Positions 1 through 5,811 of a stretch of DNA of 9,830 nt are shown here, piece after piece. Every line of letters begins with the position of its first letter. Position 1 is the stretch's first letter. The translations under genes and the position numbers were made by a program. Below the pieces are notes generated by a model. That model was not told the origin of the DNA. It saw only the letters and a list, made by a program, of their open reading frames with translations, and searched no databases. Source of the DNA: Rhodospirillaceae bacterium (GTDB taxonomy: Bacteria; Pseudomonadota; Alphaproteobacteria; Puniceispirillales; Puniceispirillaceae); the NCBI GenBank assembly GCA_002721775.1, contig PBLM01000022.1, positions 11,367 to 21,196 of the forward strand. Direction: 5' to 3'.

Positions 1-573
1 GCGCAGAATGCTTGCGGGCTGGTGTAATGTATTCCACCAGTCCACAGAAAATTTTACTATAGGCAGGTTTAGCAGGCCAACAAGGGCTAAAATAGAGGCC
101 ATGCGGGCTCCACGTTCTGGCCGCTCAAACCCTGTTGCCAGCGCAATGTAACCAATAAAGAAAAACAACAACACCAGCATAGAGGTCAGCCGAGCATCCC
201 ATATCCACCATGTTCCCCAAATAGGATAGCCCCACAAGCTGCCAGTAACGAGCGTCAGCGCGGTGAATCCGGCGCCAATAGGCGCAATGGCACGCGCAGC
301 AATGTCTGCCAAGGGGTGCCGCCAGACAAGATAGAATAGGGCACACAACGCTAGCCCCAGATAGCTGGACAGGCCCAGCCAGGCAGAGGGCGCATGCACA
401 TACATAATGCGCACAGCGTTTCCCTGTTGGTAATCAGGTGGTGAGGCTAGTAAGGCTAGATACAGCCCATAAACAAAACAAATTACCGCTGCCCAGAAGA
501 AAAATGGGCGCATCACGTCAGACACAGTTTTAAACCGTGTCGGATTGGCAAGACTATTAAAAAGGCCTGTCAT
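1..573 (-). CDS. ccmC: Heme exporter/heme-presenting protein CcmC, partial (C-terminus beyond left edge)
   Basis: CcmC is the inner-membrane protein of System I cytochrome c maturation that binds heme at the periplasmic face and promotes its covalent loading onto CcmE. I translated the minus strand from ATG at 573-571. It is open to base 1, giving 191 residues. The tryptophan-rich WWD heme motif spans about residues 114-131 (WGYPIWGTWWIWDARLTS). The two expected periplasmic heme-ligand histidines fall at H60 (MYVHAP) and H184 (NTLHQP), the same numbers as in E. coli CcmC. Hydrophobic segments lie near 24-43, 66-84, 99-113, 133-147 and 158-170. E. coli CcmC is about 245 residues, so roughly 50 are missing to the left. 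It starts 37 bases after the ccmB stop and is the third gene of the ccmABC run. Only a weak purine-rich stretch precedes the start. Family assignment is secure. Confidence 0.95.
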   Translation of the reverse strand, partial: MTGLFNSLANPTRFKTVSDVMRPFFFWAAVICFVYGLYLALLASPPDYQQGNAVRIMYVHAPSAWLGLSSYLGLALCALFYLVWRHPLADIAARAIAPIGAGFTALTLVTGSLWGYPIWGTWWIWDARLTSMLVLLFFFIGYIALATGFERPERGARMASILALVGLLNLPIVKFSVDWWNTLHQPASILR

Positions 574-610
574 GTTCTCGTTCTTCTGCGTTCTGTTTGC
601 TTTTCATGTT

Positions 611-1285
611 TTACTTGTCCTCCAGGGCTGACCGCAAGGCCGCAATTGTCGCAACCGGACTGACTGCTAACAGGAACAAAAACACCGCCCCTAATAATTT
701 TGCCTGTCCGACAAAACCTAGCCCTGCCAGATACGACTCAGTTACAGCCACTCCGAAAATTAAAACGGGCAGGCTGAGTGGTAACAGTAGTAACGCCACC
801 AAAAGAGCGGCCCGGCGTGCGCCAAGTGTAAGGCTTGCGCTGATTGCCCCTAAGAGATTCAGACAGGCCGCGCCTACAGCTAGGCTTGGCAGAAGAATCT
901 TTAGGCTGGAAAGGGGCAGATCATATAAAAGCACCAAAACAGGAATGATGACCAGCAACGGCAGAACAGACAAAAGATACCAGCTAATCAGCCGGGCACC
1001 AACATAGCCTGTCAGTCCTCCATGCATTAAGCTGACCTGTTCCAGCCATCCCTGCCTATCATCCTCTGCAAACAGGCGATCAAAGGCAGGCAGCGCGCTC
1101 AGCAAGGCAGATATCCAAATAATTGAGGGTCCTAGTTGGCGCAGCAAATCAGGTGATGGACCCACAGCCAGAGGAAACAGAGCAGCAATCATGACAAAAA
1201 AAGCGACCTGCCCTAGATGGTCACCGATGACCCCTTTACCCAATAAAGCTTCACGCCGCAGACATAAGGTGAAATTGCCGATCAT
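611..1285 (-). CDS. ccmB: Heme ABC exporter permease CcmB
   Basis: CcmB is the membrane subunit that works with the CcmA ATPase and CcmC in releasing holo-CcmE during cytochrome c maturation. The chosen 224-residue form matches the usual size of about 220 and has about six hydrophobic segments (near 28-44, 53-70, 103-123, 132-152, 160-180 and 195-215). Family-typical stretches are an early LFPLAVGP, then GPSIIWISALLSALPAFDRLF and LEQVSLM, and a closing SPVATIAALR. Starts at 1291 (GTG), 1288 (ATG) and 1285 (ATG) are all in frame. GGAG at 1294-1291 overlaps the GTG and lies only two bases from the 1288 ATG, but five bases from the 1285 ATG, so I prefer 1285. The 1288 start would overlap the ccmA stop as TGATG. 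Either way ccmA and ccmB look translationally coupled. Confidence 0.95.
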   Translation of the reverse strand: MIGNFTLCLRREALLGKGVIGDHLGQVAFFVMIAALFPLAVGPSPDLLRQLGPSIIWISALLSALPAFDRLFAEDDRQGWLEQVSLMHGGLTGYVGARLISWYLLSVLPLLVIIPVLVLLYDLPLSSLKILLPSLAVGAACLNLLGAISASLTLGARRAALLVALLLLPLSLPVLIFGVAVTESYLAGLGFVGQAKLLGAVFLFLLAVSPVATIAALRSALEDK

Positions 1286-1287
1286 CA

Positions 1288-1974
1288 TCACTCCTTTATT
1301 AGAAGGTCCAGATAGCGCGGCGTCAAACGGCTGTCTAAGGGGTGATGACTGGCCACAATAGATAGCCCACCTGCTTCCTGATGTGCGGCTAACACAGCTT
1401 CAAGTGCCTTGAGGCCTGCTCTGTCTAGGCCACTGTTTGGCTCATCTAGCAGCCACAGAAACTTGGCGGATGGCGAAAAACAAAGCCTTGTGAGGGCAAC
1501 ACGCTGGCGCTGGCCAGAAGAAAGACTGCGAATAGGCTGATGGAGGAAACTGGCGATACCGAAAGGATCATAACGGCACAGCTGTTCCTCAACATCGGCT
1601 CTTCGGGCTGATTGTGGCATTAAAGACAAATTATCAAGGCTGGTCAACGCCGTAGCCAACCCATCTTCCTGCGCATACCACAGACATTGCAGAGCATTAG
1701 CTGGCATCTCTTGGCGGTATGCGTTAAATGGCCAATCATTGCAGCTAATCTCACCCGCTGTTAACGGCAGAAAGCCAGCAATGGCGCGCAAAAGGCTGGA
1801 TTTGCCGCTGCCATTTGGTCCGCGCAAGACCAGAATCTCGCCGCTACTGACACTGAAATCAAGATCTATACATATCTGGTTTTGCCCACGCGACAGCTCA
1901 ATGCCTTTGCCATCCAGTCTGAAGTGCTGCGGATGTGAAGCTTGAGCTGATCCTGATTGCGCATTTGTTTTCAT
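1288..1974 (-). CDS. ccmA: Cytochrome c maturation ABC transporter ATP-binding protein CcmA
   Basis: CcmA is the cytoplasmic ATPase that pairs with CcmB; ATP hydrolysis drives release of heme-loaded CcmE from the CcmC complex. From ATG at 1974 the product has 228 residues. Motifs in order: Walker A GPNGSGKSS at about 52-60, Q-loop glutamine in WYAQEDG at about 102, ABC signature LSSGQRQR at about 151-158, Walker B LWLLDEP at about 173-179, and the H-loop in ASHH at about 210-211. CcmA proteins are usually 200-215 residues. An upstream in-frame ATG at 2049 would give 253 residues with a basic N-terminal extension I do not recognise in the family. Neither start has a convincing ribosome-binding site, so the start is uncertain. 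It is the first gene of the ccm run, and its stop abuts the ccmB start. Confidence 0.93.
   Translation of the reverse strand: MKTNAQSGSAQASHPQHFRLDGKGIELSRGQNQICIDLDFSVSSGEILVLRGPNGSGKSSLLRAIAGFLPLTAGEISCNDWPFNAYRQEMPANALQCLWYAQEDGLATALTSLDNLSLMPQSARRADVEEQLCRYDPFGIASFLHQPIRSLSSGQRQRVALTRLCFSPSAKFLWLLDEPNSGLDRAGLKALEAVLAAHQEAGGLSIVASHHPLDSRLTPRYLDLLIKE
1291..1297 (-). promoter_or_regulatory. Ribosome-binding site deciding the ccmB start
   Basis: On the minus strand AAAGGAG occupies 1297-1291, inside the last codons of ccmA. Its distance to ATG 1285 is five bases, which favours that start over the GTG at 1291 (overlapping) and the ATG at 1288 (two bases away). Confidence 0.6.
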
Positions 1975-2209
1975 AAGCTTGGATTTTAAAGGTAACAGAC
2001 AATACGGTCCAGAGGCAGCAGTCCTGATTTTCAGCTTTTTTCCGCTCATTGGACAGATGCTAGCAGAGCTGCCTCTTCTCTTTCTGACTGAAATTTGTTA
2101 TTAATTGGAACAAAAGCAATTAGGCACACTTGTCATGGCCAATGTCTTTTATGCGATGAGGTAAGTGGAAACTACAGCGACGGACCTGAAGTTATTGTGT
2201 GTTTGGGTC

Positions 2210-2238
2210 TTCGCAACTCCAGTCCTTATCTCTATTAT
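2210..2238 (+). promoter_or_regulatory. Putative sigma70-type promoter for acnB
   Basis: A -35-like TTCGCA (2210-2215; four of six consensus bases) is followed after 17 bases by a -10-like TATTAT (2233-2238; five of six). Transcription would begin near 2245 and give acnB a leader of about 140 bases. This is consensus matching by eye in a region with limited choice. Confidence 0.35.
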
Positions 2239-2270
2239 CACTTACAACGAAAGGTGGGTTTCACATCATT

Positions 2271-2307
2271 AAGGCCGCATAACAGGCTGCCGTAAGCCGG
2301 CTTTTTT
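2271..2307 (+). promoter_or_regulatory. Possible attenuator-like hairpin in the acnB leader
   Basis: CGGC at 2298-2301 can pair either with GCCG at 2289-2292 (five-base loop) or with GCCG at 2274-2277. The second pairing can extend to AAGGCCG (2271-2277) with CGGCTTT (2298-2304), including one G-T wobble. A run of six T (2302-2307) follows the short version. The layout, about 80 bases ahead of the acnB start, resembles a weak intrinsic terminator with an alternative fold. Stems are short and no known riboswitch class was recognised. Confidence 0.28.
2294..2303. repeat. Palindrome AAGCCGGCTT, copy 1
   Basis: A perfect 10-base palindrome in the acnB leader, overlapping the T-run. The same 10 bases recur at 5571-5580 in the other large intergenic region. 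It may be part of the leader hairpin rather than an independent element. Confidence 0.4.
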
Positions 2308-2386
2308 GAGTAAGGGTGCGGGGAGGCGCACGTTCTCAGCGCAGATGAAAACCAGATGGCAAAAATGGACCACTGTGGGGAAAAAC

Positions 2387-5191
2387 ATGACGTTATATGA
2401 AACCTATCTTGCTGAGATAGCCGCACGTGCAAAACAGGGCTTGCAGCCAAAGCCAATTGATGATGGCGCACTGGCGGCAGCACTGATTAAGCACATAACA
2501 GATGCGGACAGTCCACATGCAAAAGATTGTCTGCAATATTTGATTTACAACACGTTGCCAGGTACAACTAGCGCTGCAGGAGTGAAAGCGGGGTTCTTGA
2601 AAGATATAATTTTGGGCGTGGTCAGCGTACCAGATATAACAGGTCACCTTGCCTTTAAATTACTGTCTCATATGAAAGGGGGGCCATCCATTAATGTGCT
2701 TCTGGATCTTGCGCTGGCTGAAGATAAGGCTGTTGCTGTCAGTGCTGCTAAAGTTCTGAAAACACAAGTGTTTTTGTATGAGGCAGACACATCACGCTTG
2801 AAGTCAGCTCATGAAGTAGGGAATGAAATTGCAACAGATATTTTGAAAAGCTATGCTAAAGCCGAGTTTTTTACAAAGTTACCAAAAATCGAGGAGCAGA
2901 TTGATGTAGTAACTTATATCGCCGCAGAAGGCGATATTTCAACTGACTTGCTCTCACCAGGCAATCAGGCCCATTCACGTTCGGACCGGGAATTGCATGG
3001 TCAATGCATGATATCTGCGCAGGCTCAGGCTGAGATTCAGGCTCTGAAGCTGCAGCATCCAGATAAACAGGTGATGTTAATTGCTGAAAAAGGGACAATG
3101 GGTGTTGGCTCATCGCGGATGTCTGGGGTCAATAACGTGGCATTATGGACAGGTCGGCCCGCTAGCCCCTATGTGCCTTTTGTAAACATTGCCCCGATCG
3201 TTGCCGGAACGAATGGCATTTCACCCATTTTCCAGACTACAGTTGGAGTGACAGGTGGCATCGGTGTTGATCTGAAAAACTGGGTAAAAAAGCTGGATCA
3301 TGCTGGCAATCCCATATTAAATAATAATGGTAACCCGGTTCTGGAACAGAAATATTCGGTTGAAACAGGCACCGTGCTTACTATCGACACAAAAAACAAA
3401 AAGCTCTATACAGCGGGAGGGCCATCTGCTGGTGGTGAAGAACTTGTTGATATGGCTGAATCCTTTACGCCGCAAAAAATGGAATTCATGCGCGCCGGCG
3501 GGTCTTATGCGATTGTATTTGGCAAAATGCTGCAGAGTTTTGCTGCTAAGACGCTGGGTGTAGACCCCACACCTGTTTTTGCTTCGTCTAAGATTGTCAC
3601 CCATGAAGGGCAAGGGTTGACTGCCGTTGAGAAAATTTTCAATGCAAATGCTGTTGGTGTAACAGACGGAACCGTTCTTCACGCAGGATCAGATGTGCGT
3701 GTAAGAGTAAATATCGTCGGATCGCAGGATACCACAGGCCTGATGACCTCTCAGGAGCTGGAAGCGATGGCAGCAACAGTGATTTCCCCCAGCGTTGATG
3801 GCGCCTACCAGTCTGGCTGTCATACAGCCTCTGTCTGGGATGTGAAGGCACAGGAAAATACCCCGAAGCTGATGAAATTCATGTCGGCATTCGGTTTGAT
3901 CACTGGGCGTGATCCAAAAGATCAATATCACCCAATGACAGATGTGATTCATAAAGTCCTGAATGATCTCACCGTTGATGACTGGTCGATTATCATCGGC
4001 GGGGATTCTCATACTCGCATGTCAAAGGGAGTTGCCTTTGGAGCGGATTCTGGCACGGTTGCGTTGGCGTTGGCTACCGGTGAGGCCTCTATGCCTGTGC
4101 CTGAGTCGGTGAAGGTGACCTTTAAAGGCAGCATGGCAGATCACATGGATTTCCGCGATGTTGTGCATGCCACCCAGGCTCAGATGCTGGAGCAGTTTGG
4201 CGATAATATCTTCCAGGGCCGCATTATTGAAGTGCATATTGGCACGCTGTTGGCTGATCAGGCGTTTACCTTTACGGACTGGACAGCAGAGATGAAAGCC
4301 AAGGCCTCCATCTGCATTTCTGAGGATGACACATTGGTAAAATCTCTCGAGATTGCCAAGTCCCGCATTCAAATAATGATCGATAAGGGCATGGATAATG
4401 AAAACCGGATGCTGCAGGGGCTGGTCGCCATTGCTGAAAAGCGGATGGATGAGATTACCTCAGGCAGGCGTCAAGCACTCGCTCCGGATGCTACAGCCAA
4501 ATATGCGGCGGAACTGGTTGTTGATCTGGATGTGATTACTGAGCCAATGATCGCTGACCCTGATGTGAATAATGCGGATGTCTCAAAGAGGTATACGCAT
4601 GATACTATCCGGCCTATTTCGCACTATATGGGCGATAAGAAAGTTGATTTGGGCTTTGTCGGATCCTGCATGGTGCATAAGGGTGACGTGAAAATCGTTG
4701 CCCAGATGCTGCGAAATTTGGAAAAAGCAAAAAATAGGGTTGAGTTCAAAGCCCCCTTGATTGTGGCCGCACCAACCTACAACATAATCGACGAGCTGAA
4801 AGAAGAAGGCGACTGGTCAATCCTTCAGAAATATTCAGGCTTTGAATTTGACGACAATGTCCCAAAACAGACCAGCCGCACAGATTATGAAAATATCTTA
4901 TATCTGGAACGGCCAGGCTGTAATTTATGCATGGGCAACCAGGAGAAAGCCGCTAAGGGAGACACGGTTCTTGCCACTTCTACCCGTTTGTTCAAAGGCC
5001 GTGTGGTCGAGGACTCTGACGAGAAGAAGGGTGAGTCATTACTGGCCTCAACTCCGGTTGTTGTGCTTTCTGCCATTTTAGGACGTACCCCAACCATTAG
5101 TGAATATAAAGAGGCCGTGGAAGGCATCGACCTGACTAGCTTTGCCCCGTCGCAATCTGCACCTGCTATTACCAATTCGGTACATTTTTAA
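2387..5191 (+). CDS. acnB: Aconitate hydratase B (bifunctional aconitase / 2-methylisocitrate dehydratase), long form
   Basis: AcnB isomerises citrate to isocitrate through cis-aconitate in the cytoplasmic TCA cycle; the family can also dehydrate 2-methylisocitrate. The chosen ATG at 2387 gives 934 residues starting MTLYETYLAEIAARAKQGLQ, which matches the family N-terminus; GGGG lies six bases upstream. The frame is open from TTG 2306, but those 27 extra residues are not family-like. Domains: an N-terminal HEAT-like region (to about 160), a swivel region including GTMGVGSSR (236-244), then the aconitase core with GSQDTTG (445-451) and GGDSHTR (538-544). The [4Fe-4S] ligands are C761 (GFVGSCM) and C845/C848 (PGCNLCMGNQ). 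It is about 70 residues longer than E. coli AcnB (865), with inserted segments around 270-350. The sequence closely resembles my memory of Bacteroidota AcnB. It is monocistronic, followed by a terminator. Confidence 0.96.
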   Translation: MTLYETYLAEIAARAKQGLQPKPIDDGALAAALIKHITDADSPHAKDCLQYLIYNTLPGTTSAAGVKAGFLKDIILGVVSVPDITGHLAFKLLSHMKGGPSINVLLDLALAEDKAVAVSAAKVLKTQVFLYEADTSRLKSAHEVGNEIATDILKSYAKAEFFTKLPKIEEQIDVVTYIAAEGDISTDLLSPGNQAHSRSDRELHGQCMISAQAQAEIQALKLQHPDKQVMLIAEKGTMGVGSSRMSGVNNVALWTGRPASPYVPFVNIAPIVAGTNGISPIFQTTVGVTGGIGVDLKNWVKKLDHAGNPILNNNGNPVLEQKYSVETGTVLTIDTKNKKLYTAGGPSAGGEELVDMAESFTPQKMEFMRAGGSYAIVFGKMLQSFAAKTLGVDPTPVFASSKIVTHEGQGLTAVEKIFNANAVGVTDGTVLHAGSDVRVRVNIVGSQDTTGLMTSQELEAMAATVISPSVDGAYQSGCHTASVWDVKAQENTPKLMKFMSAFGLITGRDPKDQYHPMTDVIHKVLNDLTVDDWSIIIGGDSHTRMSKGVAFGADSGTVALALATGEASMPVPESVKVTFKGSMADHMDFRDVVHATQAQMLEQFGDNIFQGRIIEVHIGTLLADQAFTFTDWTAEMKAKASICISEDDTLVKSLEIAKSRIQIMIDKGMDNENRMLQGLVAIAEKRMDEITSGRRQALAPDATAKYAAELVVDLDVITEPMIADPDVNNADVSKRYTHDTIRPISHYMGDKKVDLGFVGSCMVHKGDVKIVAQMLRNLEKAKNRVEFKAPLIVAAPTYNIIDELKEEGDWSILQKYSGFEFDDNVPKQTSRTDYENILYLERPGCNLCMGNQEKAAKGDTVLATSTRLFKGRVVEDSDEKKGESLLASTPVVVLSAILGRTPTISEYKEAVEGIDLTSFAPSQSAPAITNSVHF

Positions 5192-5251
5192 CAAACGGGA
5201 CAGAGGTAGAACAATCCTGATGAAACATTAGATGGTTTAAAACTTAGCAGC

Positions 5252-5284
5252 GCCGTTCTTACAGACTGAAGGTGGCTGTTTTTT
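5252..5284 (+). terminator. Rho-independent terminator after acnB
   Basis: The arm GCCGTTCTT (5252-5260) pairs with AAGGTGGC (5269-5276) with one bulged T and two wobble pairs, closing an eight-base loop. TG and six T (5279-5284) follow. It lies about 60 bases after the acnB stop, the expected place for ending that transcript. Confidence 0.65.
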
Positions 5285-5508
5285 ATACTGTTTCATGTCT
5301 ATTTGCTTGCCCACACGCGGTTTCATTCAAGCGCAGATTGTCATCTAAGAGTTTGTCTGTGCTTAGGGCCAGTTGTCTCATCGCAGGCTTTGTGATGGCC
5401 ATGTGTGTTGAAGCCTATCCAATGTAGCGGCAAACTTTTTCTATTCGCTGATTGGATCAGACATAGATTTGGTCAACTCTAGCCGTTAGCCACAGACCAG
5501 CGGCAATC

Positions 5509-5528
5509 AATAGATACAAATAGATATA
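5509..5528. repeat. AT-rich 10-base tandem repeat
   Basis: AATAGATACA (5509-5518) is followed directly by AATAGATATA (5519-5528), nine of ten bases identical. One helical turn per unit would suit a protein-binding or flexible site, but two copies may be chance. Function unknown. Confidence 0.4.
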
Positions 5529-5570
5529 AAGCTCAACCCCAAAATTGCTGGAATGAATTTAGGCAGTGGC

Positions 5571-5580
5571 AAGCCGGCTT
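5571..5580. repeat. Palindrome AAGCCGGCTT, copy 2
   Basis: Identical to 2294-2303. Here the palindrome extends imperfectly outward (GC before, GC after a C), giving near-dyad symmetry over 5569-5583. It lies about 230 bases before the helicase gene. Confidence 0.4.
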
Positions 5581-5811
5581 CGCGCAACTTCGTTGATGCA
5601 AAATTTTATTTTCAGATTATCAAGAGGCAATTGTTTGACTTGCCAATGGCTGTGAGTGCTCTCTTATATTGAGCCCCAACAGTATTTGACTCAGCGCTTC
5701 CTGCTGGTTAAGGGTTGACAGGAGGTGTGCGGCGGTGTGGTTTTGATCTTGCTTAGCTGATTTTACCTGTCCACCCTTATTCTGTCATGTCCGCATTTTG
5801 GTTTAACCTCG

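Larger units (their letters stand above)
2050..2386. other. Divergent intergenic region between ccmA and acnB
   Basis: This space separates the minus-strand ccm operon from plus-strand acnB. It must contain promoters for both, but only an acnB-directed candidate (2210-2238) is visible; I see no convincing minus-strand promoter for ccmA. An open frame from TTG 2095 to 2295 has no family resemblance and no ribosome-binding site, and I treat it as non-coding. Downstream of the putative acnB promoter are competing hairpins and a run of six T (2302-2307). Confidence 0.5.
5192..5811. other. 620-base intergenic region between acnB and the helicase gene
   Basis: No coding frame of useful length or family resemblance, no tRNA-like T-arm, and no recognised structured RNA was seen. 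It contains the acnB terminator (5252-5284), an AT-rich 10-base tandem repeat (5509-5528), the second AAGCCGGCTT palindrome (5571-5580), and several -35-like boxes: TTGACT at 5635 and 5686, TTGACA at 5715. None of these has a good -10 at normal spacing. The best paired candidate is TTGATG (5593-5598), 16 bases, GATTAT (5615-5620), four of six matches in each box. The helicase promoter presumably lies here. Confidence 0.5.

Noticed and set aside
597..1007. Plus-strand open frame of 136 codons opposite ccmB
   Set aside because: It lies wholly antisense to a well-supported ccmB, is rich in Arg/Ala/Thr as expected for a complement of membrane codons, and resembles no family.
2095..2295. Plus-strand open frame of 66 codons starting at TTG 2095
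   Set aside because: No ribosome-binding site, no internal ATG, no recognisable family, and it ends inside the hairpin region of the acnB leader; likely chance.
2306..2386. N-terminal extension of AcnB from TTG 2306 or ATG 2345
   Set aside because: The 27 added residues are not family-like, and ATG 2387 begins exactly where the AcnB family N-terminus begins, with a usable ribosome-binding site.
5720..5757. Strong Shine-Dalgarno-like AGGAGGT at 5720-5726 upstream of the helicase
   Set aside because: The possible GTG starts after it give frames of only a few to about eleven codons, and it is about 85 bases from the helicase ATG; no leader peptide can be supported.
5192..5811. tRNA, CRISPR or insertion-sequence remnants in the large intergenic gap
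   Set aside because: No T-arm or cloverleaf signature, no regularly spaced repeats, no terminal inverted repeats and no transposase fragments were seen.
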